Assembly: GCF_000166275.1 (NCBI RefSeq)
Contig: NZ_CM001023.1
Location: 434,001-498,000, forward strand
DNA: 64,000 nt
Reading direction: 5' to 3'
From: Algoriphagus machipongonensis
Lineage (GTDB): Bacteria; Bacteroidota; Bacteroidia; Cytophagales; Cyclobacteriaceae
Shown here: positions 19,183 to 28,147 of the stretch, one piece after another
Layout: every line of letters starts with the position of its first letter
Position numbering within the stretch: position 1 is the stretch's first letter
Notes under the pieces: generated by a model
What the model was told of the DNA's origin: nothing
What the model saw: the letters and a program-made list of their open reading frames with translations, nothing else
Database searches by the model: none
Position numbers and translations under genes: made by a program

Positions 19183-21366
19183 TTAGCTATTTAATGCTTC
19201 CAGAACACGCTCTGGGGTAAATGGAATATGAGTCAGGGGTTTTCCAGTTAATTTGAGGAAGGCATTTGAAATTGCTCCGGCTACCATAGGAGTAGATGTT
19301 TCACCAACCCCTTCTGGGTGTTCTTCTGAATCAATCAAAGCTATTTCAATGCTATCTGGGCAATCTTCCATTCGTAAAAGAGAGTAGTCATTGAAATTGG
19401 ATTGTTGGACTTCTCCATTCACAATGCTTATTCTTTCTTGTAGTGCACTGCTCATACCCATCATGATCCCTCCTTCCATTTGTGCTTTTACATTATCTGG
19501 CTGAACGATAATTCCAGCATCCAAGGCGATCCAAAAACGGTGAACTTTAATTTTACCAGTAGTTCTATCGAGAGAAATTTCACAGATGCCGGTTCCAAGA
19601 GAACCATGCTCTACAAAAGAGATTCCTTTGGCTCTGCCTTCCGGACTTGCCCCTGCCCAATGAGACATTTCCACTGCTTTCTCTAGGGTGGCTAATGCTC
19701 TTGGTGAATCGCTCATTAACTTTCTCCTAAGTGCCACGGGATCTATATTTTGATCTAAAGCAACTTGGTCCAACATGCTTTCTATGGCAAATTTATTCGC
19801 TCCATGACCCACAGATCTCCAGTGCTTTAATCGTACACCATGAGTGGTTTCACGCCAATCAGCAAATTGATTGGGGATGGCATAATGGCTATTACGTATT
19901 CCGCTGGCAACCAAATTTCCTCCATCACCCACAACTGTATGGGAAAAGCTGTTGATTTCTCCCTTGGAGTCGATGCTTGCTTTCACTCGCTGGAGGGACA
20001 TAGGACGGAAAGTACCATATCGAAGGTCATCTTCCCGTGTCCATATAAGTTTTACTGGTTTGGGAGCCATTTCTTTTGCCAGAATGGCACATTCTTCAAC
20101 AAAATCACTCAAGCTTCTTCTCCCAAATCCGCCACCAAGGTATTGTAAATGAACGTTTACATTTTCGGGTGGAACACCTAAGATTCTTGGGACTCCCAAT
20201 TTGGTGTCCGCTCCTTGCTGGCTACCAACCCATACTTCTGCTTTTTGCAAATCCTTCGAAACTTGAATAACTGCATTCAAAGGTTCCAGCTGCGCATGGT
20301 ACACATAGTCGTTCTTAAAATCGCAAGAATAGGTTTTGGAAGAATTCTGCCTCGCATTATTTACATCACCTTCGTCAACAATGACTTCTCCATTTTTGGT
20401 CCCTTCGGCTACTTTTTCATATTCTGAATAAATTTCATCTGAGTTAAACCCAGAAGAAGCCGATTCGCTCCACTCTATTTTCAATAAATTTTTGGCCAAT
20501 AATGCCTGTTCTAAAGTTTGGGCTATGAGCCCAATGGCATAATCAAAGGGTACAATTTTGATAATTCCAGGCTGTTCTAAAATTTCTGATTCGTTGAGTA
20601 AAGTGGGCTTTGCACCATGTCTTTTTCCCCTTTCCAAGACGCCATAAACCATATCGGGAAGGCGGACATCGATGGCAAATTGTGCCGTTCCATCTACTTT
20701 TGCAGGGATTTCTGTGCGGGGAACATCCTGGCCTATTAGATTAAAATCGGAAACCTTTTTGATTTCCTTCTCGGTAAAATCCGGAAAACTCTCAGGGGTA
20801 GTTAAATAGGGAATCAATTCTCCATAGCTGATTTCATTGCCTGAAGCTTCATGAGTAATAACACTTTTTGAGGTCTTCAACTCAGAAATAGGCAGCTCCC
20901 AATGTTTGGCTGCTGAGTGAAGTAAAATATATCGTGCTTGTGCACCTGCTTTACGCATGGTGGTAAAGTAGCTATTGGTGGTTCTGCTTCCGACGGTAAA
21001 CATTAGCTTGCTATCTGGGGACCAACCGGGAGAACCATAAATATCAGATTCCTGAGGAGAGAATTCTACCTTTACTTTGGACCAGTCGGCATCCATTTCC
21101 TCTGCGAAAATCAAAGGCAGGGAAGTCATGGAACCTTGCCCCATCTCTGCAGCAGGATTATAGATTGTCAGGCCTCCATCTTCTGTTAACTGAACCCAGG
21201 CAGAGACTGAATGCTTTTCAAATTGTTCTTTTAGCTTCTTTTGATCGGTACAGGAAACCATGACTGGAAATAAACCCGAGGCACCAATGAAAAGAGCAAT
21301 TCCACCGGAGGATTTTAAAAATTCCCTACGGTTGATAGTCGCTATTTTGGAGATATCTTTCTTCAT
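19183..21366 (-). CDS. Molybdopterin-binding large subunit, isoquinoline 1-oxidoreductase/aldehyde dehydrogenase type
   Basis: This is the catalytic subunit of a xanthine-oxidase-family molybdenum hydroxylase. It carries a Tat signal with the twin arginine in INRREFLKSSGG, which places the enzyme in the periplasm. Cofactor-binding motifs are visible: AAEMGQGSMTSLP near residue 75, QYLGGGFGRRSLSDFVEE, and the active-site Glu region GVGETSTPMVAGAISNAF near the C-terminus. The 727-residue length matches the IorB-like branch, where two half-domains are fused. The [2Fe-2S] partner gene ends 8 bases upstream, so the two are cotranscribed. A medium FAD subunit is absent, as is normal for this two-subunit form. 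Substrates of the family are N-heterocycles and aldehydes; which applies here is unknown. Confidence 0.92.
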   Translation of the reverse strand: MKKDISKIATINRREFLKSSGGIALFIGASGLFPVMVSCTDQKKLKEQFEKHSVSAWVQLTEDGGLTIYNPAAEMGQGSMTSLPLIFAEEMDADWSKVKVEFSPQESDIYGSPGWSPDSKLMFTVGSRTTNSYFTTMRKAGAQARYILLHSAAKHWELPISELKTSKSVITHEASGNEISYGELIPYLTTPESFPDFTEKEIKKVSDFNLIGQDVPRTEIPAKVDGTAQFAIDVRLPDMVYGVLERGKRHGAKPTLLNESEILEQPGIIKIVPFDYAIGLIAQTLEQALLAKNLLKIEWSESASSGFNSDEIYSEYEKVAEGTKNGEVIVDEGDVNNARQNSSKTYSCDFKNDYVYHAQLEPLNAVIQVSKDLQKAEVWVGSQQGADTKLGVPRILGVPPENVNVHLQYLGGGFGRRSLSDFVEECAILAKEMAPKPVKLIWTREDDLRYGTFRPMSLQRVKASIDSKGEINSFSHTVVGDGGNLVASGIRNSHYAIPNQFADWRETTHGVRLKHWRSVGHGANKFAIESMLDQVALDQNIDPVALRRKLMSDSPRALATLEKAVEMSHWAGASPEGRAKGISFVEHGSLGTGICEISLDRTTGKIKVHRFWIALDAGIIVQPDNVKAQMEGGIMMGMSSALQERISIVNGEVQQSNFNDYSLLRMEDCPDSIEIALIDSEEHPEGVGETSTPMVAGAISNAFLKLTGKPLTHIPFTPERVLEALNS

Positions 21367-21374
21367 GGTTCAGA

Positions 21375-21836
21375 TTATTTGTTTTGGGCAGCCAATTCAA
21401 TGGCTTTAATGATTCGTAGGTAGGTCCCACAGCGGCATAAATTACCATTCATGTGTTCTTTGATCTCCTCTCTGCTTGGGTTAGGGTTATTTTCCAGCAA
21501 GTTTACAGCCTGCATGATTTGACCAGAATGACAATATCCACATTGAGGAGCTTGAGCTTCAATCCATGCCTTTTGAACCGGATGGTCTCCATTTTCAGAT
21601 AAGCCTTCAATGGTTGTTATTTTTTCTCCGTTTGCGAAGTTATTTACCGGTAAAACACAGGCTTTCATCGGATTTCCATCAACGTGGATGGTACAGGCTC
21701 CGCATTGTGCAATTCCACATCCATATTTGGTCCCAGTCAGACCAAGGTGTTCTCTGATTACCCAGAGCAAAGAAGTCCCTTCCTCTACCTCCACTGGATA
21801 TTTTTGATTGTTGATATCTAATGTATAAGAAGCCAT
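21375..21836 (-). CDS. [2Fe-2S] small subunit of the molybdenum hydroxylase
   Basis: This electron-transfer subunit carries two [2Fe-2S] clusters. The plant-ferredoxin-like cluster is bound by the cysteines of YGCGIAQCGACTIHVDG plus KACVLPV. The second cluster is bound in the helical domain by QCGYCHSGQIMQA and NLCRCGTYLRI. The chosen ATG gives MASYTLDINNQKYPVEVEEG, the usual family start; another ATG at 21866 adds ten residues. It has no signal peptide of its own, so it is probably carried across the membrane with the Tat-tagged large subunit 8 bases downstream. It is the first gene of the minus-strand run. The usual cytochrome partner is not seen in the window. Confidence 0.94.
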   Translation of the reverse strand: MASYTLDINNQKYPVEVEEGTSLLWVIREHLGLTGTKYGCGIAQCGACTIHVDGNPMKACVLPVNNFANGEKITTIEGLSENGDHPVQKAWIEAQAPQCGYCHSGQIMQAVNLLENNPNPSREEIKEHMNGNLCRCGTYLRIIKAIELAAQNK

Positions 21837-22184
21837 ATGCAGGATGATTTGAGACTTAAAATACATAAAAAACGATGATTATCAATTATTTAAAATGCAG
21901 TGTTCAAACTCGAGATTATGACTCATTTTTTCTTTTAAATTGAAATTAGTTTTTGAATGCATACAAGTAATTGAGGCATAAACTAGGTGTTTTTTACATT
22001 ATTCTAAGAAAGAACTGTACTCTGTAAGGTAATTGAAAATTTATGGAACGATGCTTCGATAAGAACCCTTGTATAAGAGTATTCCTCGTTCTAAATGACT
22101 AATCAGTCCAATTCATCTTAACACTTCGTGTTGCTCGAGGGATCATTTTATTAATTAGTTTTTTCACTTTAAACCAGAAAAAAA
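21837..22184. other. Divergent intergenic region between the hydroxylase operon and the ATP-grasp cassette
   Basis: These 348 bases separate two divergently transcribed units and must hold both promoters. I find no perfect TAnnTTTG box and no clear palindrome. The base composition is AT-rich, with an A run just before the ATP-grasp start instead of a Shine-Dalgarno site. Confidence 0.45.
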
Positions 22185-23408
22185 ATGGCTAAATGTTTCG
22201 CATTGATCGGCTGGAGTTTGCCCGTAATAGAAAGTATGCAAAAAACCGGAAGGCCTTTCGTCGTAGTTTCTTTTCCAGATTTTGAGCCTTATGCAGCTGA
22301 AAATAATATTCCTTTTGTTTCCTATCAATTGGACGAATGGAGTGATACCTCCAATTCCATCAACCTATATGAAAAACTGAAAGCTTTTGATGCAGATGTA
22401 GCAGTTCCTTTATATGAGGAGACTGTGGAATGGGCAGGAGCTTTAAATTCCATTTATAGAGGAGATCCACGTGTTTTGAATAGAGCATTTTTATTCAGAA
22501 ATAAGGCTATGATGAAGCGGAAAGCTTTAATCGGTGGTTTACGTGTAGGTCTATTTGAGGAAGTTTATAACAAAGAGGGTGTTAAAGCCTTTATGAAACG
22601 ACTTAACCAAGCAAACCTTCAGCTAGATGGAGAAGAAGATAGCTGGGTACATATCAAGCCCTTTGCCTCAGCGGGAACTGTAGGTCATAGGTTATTACGC
22701 TCAATGAGTGATGTAGATGAAAAATGTGAAGAGGGAGATTTCCCTTGCTTGGCGGAGAGTCATTTACCAGGTAGAGAGTTTTCCTGTGAAGCCTTCATTA
22801 ACAAAGGAAAAATAAGGTTCCTGAACATAACAGAGTACGTGAAATTGGGTTATTCTAATTTTATTCCAGAAGGTAGATATTTGGAAAGCAAGCGAGACCT
22901 TATCCATAAGGAAGTTCAAAAGATGGTGGACATCTTCGGAATTGAATATGGAATGGTACACCCAGAGTGGTTTTTGACTGAAAATGATGAGCTGAATTTT
23001 GGTGAAACAGCCTGTAGAATTCCTGGAGGGCATATTCTAGAGCTTTGCTCAAAATCCTATGAGTTTGATGCGCTAGCAGCATTTGTGATATGCCATGACC
23101 CAAATATCACAGAAGAAGAGCTAGATGAAATCTTCCCAGCAAAAGATTTTAAGCCAAAAAACTATCATGGAAACGTGATGATTTACCCAAGGAAACGTCA
23201 ATTCTCTAAATTGGAAATTCCTGAAAGCCTAAATGAAGAACCCTATTTTGTAGAACATACACTTGTGGCACCTCTAGAAGGACAAAAGTTAAGTTCAGAC
23301 CGGGATGGTTTTGGTAATCACTTTGGAACGATCAATTTCCGAGGAGAAGATCCAGACCGGATGACCGAGCTGCTGAAGCATTATGAAGAGGAAGATTTTT
23401 ACGTATAA
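22185..23408 (+). CDS. ATP-grasp ligase, first gene of a three-gene cassette
   Basis: This is a 407-residue protein with the layout of ATP-grasp carboxylate-amine ligases, which activate a carboxylate as an acyl phosphate and join it to an amine. The N-terminal pre-grasp domain starts MAKCFALIGWSLPVIES. The ATP-binding lysine and flexible loop are suggested by WVHIKPFASAGTVGHR near residue 160. PGREFSCEAFINKGKI is the typical central strand pair. The metal-binding strand is NFGETACRIPGGH near residue 275, close to the EVAxRIPGG form of natural-product ligases. There is no signal peptide, so it is cytosolic. The next gene follows after 15 bases. Substrates are unknown; the racemase at the end of the cassette makes a D-amino acid an attractive guess. 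Confidence 0.82.
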   Translation: MAKCFALIGWSLPVIESMQKTGRPFVVVSFPDFEPYAAENNIPFVSYQLDEWSDTSNSINLYEKLKAFDADVAVPLYEETVEWAGALNSIYRGDPRVLNRAFLFRNKAMMKRKALIGGLRVGLFEEVYNKEGVKAFMKRLNQANLQLDGEEDSWVHIKPFASAGTVGHRLLRSMSDVDEKCEEGDFPCLAESHLPGREFSCEAFINKGKIRFLNITEYVKLGYSNFIPEGRYLESKRDLIHKEVQKMVDIFGIEYGMVHPEWFLTENDELNFGETACRIPGGHILELCSKSYEFDALAAFVICHDPNITEEELDEIFPAKDFKPKNYHGNVMIYPRKRQFSKLEIPESLNEEPYFVEHTLVAPLEGQKLSSDRDGFGNHFGTINFRGEDPDRMTELLKHYEEEDFYV

Positions 23409-23423
23409 ACATTAATTCAATAA

Positions 23424-25412
23424 ATGGGATTAACGACCGATAAGGTATTTAATAATTTCGACCAAAGCCTTCAGGAGTTTATAGACTCAGGAGCACTGAC
23501 CAAACAGGAAAAAGCGACCAAATTAGCCAGCCATATTGATATATTAAGCCTGACCCGTAGTGGTCTGGCTTATTTATATAGCAAAAGCTCTGAGCTGGAT
23601 CAAGCAGGTTTTTTTAAGGGTACTTCTTGGAGTGACCCAGATAAACTTGTTCCCTATTTGGTGAAAGGTACGCTGAAGCATGGCCATCCTTCCTCCAGTT
23701 TTGAGACACTATCTGAACTTAGGATGCTGCGGTATGCCAAAGGAGAAGCCCATCATGAGGCCTTGTCGACGGAGGATGCTCAAAGCTTTTTGGAAGAAGT
23801 GATCGTTCATAATTTGGAATTTGCTTTGCGTGAGCCAAGTGAGGAAACACGCATGAAAATGCCTGAAAGAGAGTTGAAAAAGGCTTTCAATCTATTTGGG
23901 TTTATCATGTCTGAGTTGACCCTGACCGGAGTTTATGAAAAATTGGTGGATGAAGTCAGGCTGATTTGTGAACAAAGGCCCATCAGGACTCAAAAGGCAC
24001 GTGAATTAATCAGCTTAGTCAACCGGAGGTTTGATACCTCTGGAGATTCAGAAAATGACCAAGTAATTCGGGTGTACATCAACGCACTTTACGCTCCTTC
24101 TCAAGGATCTATCCAACATGAGGGAAAGGAGAACTATTTGAGGTTTTTAAAAGCTGCTGATGAAACAACACTTGCTTCTGAAGCCCATGAGATGGGTGAG
24201 CATATGAATGCCACGGGTCTTGTCAGTGGATACCATGCCATTTTATTGAGGCATATTCTTCATAGCAATTCTAATCTGGTTCCGATCTGCCTTGATTTAA
24301 ATGATCGGGGAATTGCGGAATGGGAAAAATTCCATGAACTGGTTTCTACATTAATTTTAGAAACTGTCAGCTGGGATAATTGCCAATGTATTTATGGTTT
24401 GGCGAGAATGCTTGGAAAGAATTTGTTTTCTAGAAGGGCTGTTCGAGTGGGGTTGGAAAATTTGCGCAGGATCAAAGTAAACCATCAAGTGGAAAAAAGG
24501 ATTTTGAAATCCTTAAAGGCACCTGACCGAGAGGTAACAGCCTTGCAGTATCTGATTGGAGGAACCATCAAAGTCTTGGGACAGCCTCTTGGAGTGGGAC
24601 AAGGCAATAACCCAACTTGTCAATCTGCCCGTGGAATTAGTATGTGGAGTCAGCATTCCCCTGCTAAGTTGATTGATATGATCATTACGGTCACCACTCA
24701 GAATAACTTGATCATGAGGTTTGAAAATCAAAACCTGATTTCAAACCATCTGACCAAAGGGCTTCTAGATCAAATGGATTATAATCTGGATGTGGTATCT
24801 GTAGTTCTTGTTCCTCATCTAGACAAAATCTATAATGAAATGATGAAACTTTCTACAGGGCGATTGGATGATCCACATAAGTGGGTAAATCCAGCCATGT
24901 ATGGACAGTGGATTCAAGTGGGTTTTGCTTCATGTTATGATTACATGAGTAATTCTATCATGGATTTTCCAGGCTACGTAAGGATATTTTACGCATCGTT
25001 TTATCCCGATTTTAATGGAAATCAACAAATGGTTTACCCAAACCCTGTTGGCATATTCATCACAAGCAATAAAGGAGACATGATCGGTTTTCATGCCATT
25101 TCCTTATTGCGAGTAGAAGAAAGCCCAAGTGGTGAAATAAGAGCTTATTTTCTTAATCCAAACAATGAAGGTAGGCAAGACTGGGGTCAGGACATTTGGC
25201 CTTCTGTGCATGGAAATGGTGAAAAACAAGGAGAGTCTTCTCTTCCATTTTACCAGTTTGCAGCAAGAGTCTATGCCTTTCATTACAGTCCACTTGATGT
25301 GAAAAATGGATTGGATAAAGTTCCTACAGAGGAAGTAGAAAGAGTAGAAAAGCTGGCTAGAGAGAGTTGGGGTAAATCGTATATCTGGAATCAACAAACT
25401 AAATTATGGTAA
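23424..25412 (+). CDS. Large protein of unknown family with a papain-like Cys/His/Asn signature
   Basis: I do not recognise the family of this 662-residue protein. The first 390 residues look mainly helical and soluble, with no signal peptide or membrane helix. The C-terminal part shows a pattern like papain-fold enzymes: Gln393-Gly-Asn-Asn-Pro-Thr-Cys399 followed by QSARGISMW, then His557 in DMIGFHAISLL, then Asn578 in YFLNPNNEGRQDWG. In papain the Gln-Cys, His and Asn occur in this order with similar spacing (about 134 and 16 residues; here 158 and 21). This suggests a thiol hydrolase, transpeptidase or acyltransferase. It is tightly placed between an ATP-grasp ligase and a racemase-fold gene, and its 3' end overlaps the latter by 7 bases. 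The catalytic assignment is an inference. Confidence 0.6.
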   Translation: MGLTTDKVFNNFDQSLQEFIDSGALTKQEKATKLASHIDILSLTRSGLAYLYSKSSELDQAGFFKGTSWSDPDKLVPYLVKGTLKHGHPSSSFETLSELRMLRYAKGEAHHEALSTEDAQSFLEEVIVHNLEFALREPSEETRMKMPERELKKAFNLFGFIMSELTLTGVYEKLVDEVRLICEQRPIRTQKARELISLVNRRFDTSGDSENDQVIRVYINALYAPSQGSIQHEGKENYLRFLKAADETTLASEAHEMGEHMNATGLVSGYHAILLRHILHSNSNLVPICLDLNDRGIAEWEKFHELVSTLILETVSWDNCQCIYGLARMLGKNLFSRRAVRVGLENLRRIKVNHQVEKRILKSLKAPDREVTALQYLIGGTIKVLGQPLGVGQGNNPTCQSARGISMWSQHSPAKLIDMIITVTTQNNLIMRFENQNLISNHLTKGLLDQMDYNLDVVSVVLVPHLDKIYNEMMKLSTGRLDDPHKWVNPAMYGQWIQVGFASCYDYMSNSIMDFPGYVRIFYASFYPDFNGNQQMVYPNPVGIFITSNKGDMIGFHAISLLRVEESPSGEIRAYFLNPNNEGRQDWGQDIWPSVHGNGEKQGESSLPFYQFAARVYAFHYSPLDVKNGLDKVPTEEVERVEKLARESWGKSYIWNQQTKLW

Positions 25413-26563
25413 GGCACTCATCCCGAATAGAATTAAGTCAATCTTCATTGACGACCAATATAAACTTCATAAAAAAGAAAATAGGAAAGGGAGTACGAAT
25501 CTCTTCTGTGGTGAAAGCCAATGCCTATGGTCATGGGATCACTGAGTTTGTGAAAATGGCTGAAAAAGCTGGGGTAAGTCATTTTGCCACAGCTTCTGCG
25601 TTTGAAGCAGAAGAAGTGATGGATGCCAAATCTGAGAATAGTGAGGTGATGATCATGGGGATTCTTTATGATGAGGATATTGATTGGGCAGTAGAAAACG
25701 GGATTGAATTTTATGTGTTCAATTATGCCAGGCTGCCTTTGGTGTTGAAGTCAGCACAAAAACTTGGAAAGAAAGCCAAGGTTCATATAGAGGTAGAGAC
25801 TGGAGCAAATCGAACAGGACTCACTGATAAAGAGTTTTTGCCCACCCTTAATTTTCTCAAGAAGCATTCGGAGGATATTATTTTCAAAGGGCTTTGTACC
25901 CATTTTGGTGGGGCAGAAAACATTTCTAATCAGTTTAAGATCAATAAACAACATGATCGGTATAAGAACTTCTTAAAGAAATGTAAGCAAAAAGGTATGA
26001 TGCCTGAGGTAAGGCATATCGCCTGCTCGGCAGCAGCTTTGGCTTATAAAGATACCGTTTATGACATGGTCAGAATCGGGGTTGCTCAATATGGATTTTG
26101 GCCGAGCCCTGATATTTATTACATGCATCTGCAGGAAATTGGGAAGCAATCAGACGGAGCACTTAAACGAATTTTTACCTGGAAAACAGATGTCATGGAT
26201 ATTCGTGATGTAGATGAAGGGGAGTTTATAGGCTATGGAACCTCCTTTCAGGCTGTTCAGGACATGAAGGTGGCTGTGATGCCACTGGGTTATTCCAATG
26301 GCTATCCTAGAGCGCAGTCTAACCGAGGCCATGTATTGATTAAAGGAAAGAAAGTGCCGATTGTAGGCCTAATAAATATGAACTTGTTTATGGTGGATGT
26401 CACCAATATCCCAGGAGTTGAATTGGGAGAAGAAGTGGTATTGGTAGGAAGGCAAAAAAACAATACCATCAATATCAGTTCATTTACGCAAGTGACTCAG
26501 CTTTTGAATAATGAAATGCTTAGCCGGCTTCCTTCAGCAATTCCAAGAAAGATTGTGAAATAA
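25406..26563 (+). CDS. alr: Alanine-racemase-fold PLP enzyme, divergent
   Basis: This is a type III PLP enzyme that should racemise alanine or a related amino acid. The PLP lysine is Lys37 in VVKANAYGHG, and the second catalytic base fits Tyr277 in IGYGTSF. A phosphate- and pyridine-side context is visible in MVRIGVAQYGF. The C-terminal domain has VAVMPLGYSNGYPR and VPIVGLINMNLFMVDVT. Two usual aspartates are changed: the normal GYxDG reads GYSNG and the normal MDQ reads Met-Asn326-Leu. It therefore differs from housekeeping Alr and may prefer another amino acid. Its start lies inside the end of the preceding gene (7-base overlap), strong evidence of coupled translation. The racemase fold is firm; housekeeping Alr function is uncertain. 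Confidence 0.85.
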   Translation: MVRHSSRIELSQSSLTTNINFIKKKIGKGVRISSVVKANAYGHGITEFVKMAEKAGVSHFATASAFEAEEVMDAKSENSEVMIMGILYDEDIDWAVENGIEFYVFNYARLPLVLKSAQKLGKKAKVHIEVETGANRTGLTDKEFLPTLNFLKKHSEDIIFKGLCTHFGGAENISNQFKINKQHDRYKNFLKKCKQKGMMPEVRHIACSAAALAYKDTVYDMVRIGVAQYGFWPSPDIYYMHLQEIGKQSDGALKRIFTWKTDVMDIRDVDEGEFIGYGTSFQAVQDMKVAVMPLGYSNGYPRAQSNRGHVLIKGKKVPIVGLINMNLFMVDVTNIPGVELGEEVVLVGRQKNNTINISSFTQVTQLLNNEMLSRLPSAIPRKIVK

Positions 26564-26626
26564 AAAGGAGTTGGCGAAACGATAAACTTTCAATTGTTTT
26601 TTATTAAGTCTTTTGAATGAAGAAGA

Positions 26627-27727
26627 TCAATCTGATCTTTTCATGATTATTCTGGTTGATAAATTGGAGTGGTCTTCAAAATCATACTTTAAGTCGATAG
26701 TTAAAAAATCTTCAGTGAGTTCATGGATTAATACATATTGCCTCCAGCTATTTTCTGGGAGCATCATAAAATAGGTTCCAGTTACACTCAAAACCCATTT
26801 TCCATCTTGATTCTGAACAAAATCAGAGTTTCTACCCTTGACTATTGATTCAATTTTGTTTTCCAAAGAATACGTTCCTGATTCCATCAAATTAATAGAA
26901 AAATTGAGATTGATTAAGGAATCTATAGGGCCCAATTCACCAGGATTGGAGAACTCTTTGAAAGTCCATCTTCCAGTCAATCTGCTTTTTATTTCTGAAA
27001 GCTCTTCTGACGTTGGAAAACCTGTTTTAACTATTTCTATTTCACTGAGAGTTGGAAATTTCGAGTTTTTAAGATGAGAAGTATTTGCCAAAATAATTTC
27101 TCCCATTTTTGCCAAAGGATAGAAAATATATTCATCTAGATTTTCTTGGTTACTTACTTGAAGGACAGAATATTGACCACTTTTACGAATCTTCCAGTCT
27201 GAAAAACTTGCATATCCATGCCACTTTCCATTATGAGTGATGATTAAACTAGAGGAATTCAAAAAATGAAATATTAATGGATTTTGGAGATTATTTTCAC
27301 AAGTTACTTTCCATTGAGTTTTCGTAAAATCATCATTTCTCAGTTGGGAATAAGCTGGTTGATAAGGAATCAGTGTGATATAATTTTCAATATTATCATT
27401 GATTCTAAAAACTATGCTGTCTTGATTGGTTGATACAAGGTTCAGGTTTGTCCTTTGGAAATTAATCTGATTTCCGTTCTTGATTTTTAATTTTTTAGCC
27501 CTGTTAATGAAGTTGTGGATTGTTACTTCATCATTATTAAATTCAAAAATGGCGTTTCCAAGTGAAAATGCTTCGTAGGTTTGACTTTTATCCTTAGGAT
27601 TCTTTAATGAATTAAAAGTTTTAATGGATCTCTGATAGGCCATTCGCCATGTTCCACTTAGCTCTTGAGCTTTGATTGTTTGGATTACAGATAAGAAAAA
27701 AATGAGGAATAAAATGTTTTTACTCAT
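26627..27727 (-). CDS. Secreted protein with two lipocalin-like halves, function unknown
   Basis: This 366-residue protein begins with a signal peptide (MSKNILFLIFFLSVIQTIKA) ending just before QELSG. Two regions start with a similar pattern, LSGTWRMAYQ near residue 23 and LTGRWTFKEF near residue 250. Each is followed by alternating hydrophobic strands, as in lipocalin-like beta barrels common in Bacteroidota. No catalytic motif can be recognised. It stands alone, converging with the racemase gene 63 bases away. A periplasmic binding role is possible but not shown. Confidence 0.6.
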   Translation of the reverse strand: MSKNILFLIFFLSVIQTIKAQELSGTWRMAYQRSIKTFNSLKNPKDKSQTYEAFSLGNAIFEFNNDEVTIHNFINRAKKLKIKNGNQINFQRTNLNLVSTNQDSIVFRINDNIENYITLIPYQPAYSQLRNDDFTKTQWKVTCENNLQNPLIFHFLNSSSLIITHNGKWHGYASFSDWKIRKSGQYSVLQVSNQENLDEYIFYPLAKMGEIILANTSHLKNSKFPTLSEIEIVKTGFPTSEELSEIKSRLTGRWTFKEFSNPGELGPIDSLINLNFSINLMESGTYSLENKIESIVKGRNSDFVQNQDGKWVLSVTGTYFMMLPENSWRQYVLIHELTEDFLTIDLKYDFEDHSNLSTRIIMKRSD

Positions 27728-28091
27728 GCTTTTGGGTGTGTAAGAATTACTACCTAAAGTTAAAGGAGTTTTATTTTGGCTTCTAATTAAAATATTTCCA
27801 AGAGAATATTATTACTATTTCGCAAGATTTAGTTGATTTAGGTTAACTGGTTTTGAATTGCCATCGAATAATTTAATTCAAAATATTCTACAGCATTTTC
27901 AAAAAATATTTTCAGCTTATCTACTTCCAAAATAAACTCAAAAGAATCCAAGGTTTCGATACTCCTCTAAAGGCTTTGAGGCTAATACATAGAGTGCAAA
28001 CAATACATCACTCGATTTATCATTCCCGCTTTATTTGCTTTGATTAGGAATTCTTAGGCGTATAGGCTGGGGGGAGATAAAAAATAACTCG
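27728..28091. other. Intergenic region upstream of the Rrf2 regulator
   Basis: This is AT-rich DNA between two divergent genes. Apart from the operator described separately just downstream, I see no gene, tRNA or repeat. It probably carries the promoter of the minus-strand lipocalin-like gene near 27750-27770, where a near-match to an inverted TAnnTTTG box (TAAAGTTA) occurs. Confidence 0.4.
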
Positions 28092-28126
28092 ATCTTTATT
28101 GTAATAAAATATGTTACAATAAAGAT
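28092..28126. promoter_or_regulatory. Perfect palindromic operator in front of the Rrf2 gene
   Basis: The arms ATCTTTATTGTAA (28092-28104) and TTACAATAAAGAT (28114-28126) are perfect 13-base complements around a 9-base spacer. The core TGTAA-N9-TTACA occurs again before the neighbouring quinone-reductase gene. It ends 7 bases before the probable -7 promoter box, so a bound dimer would block RNA polymerase. It is most simply the autoregulatory site of the Rrf2 protein. Confidence 0.8.
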
Positions 28127-28132
28127 TTTCAT

Positions 28133-28140
28133 TACCTTTG
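28133..28140 (+). promoter_or_regulatory. Bacteroidota-type -7 promoter box (TACCTTTG)
   Basis: TACCTTTG is an exact match to the TAnnTTTG consensus of the main sigma factor in this phylum. It lies 7 bases before the Rrf2 start codon, so the transcript would be almost leaderless. The -33 element would fall within the right part of the operator, where only a partial match (ATG of ATGTTAC) is seen. Confidence 0.6.
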
Positions 28141-28147
28141 GAGTCTA

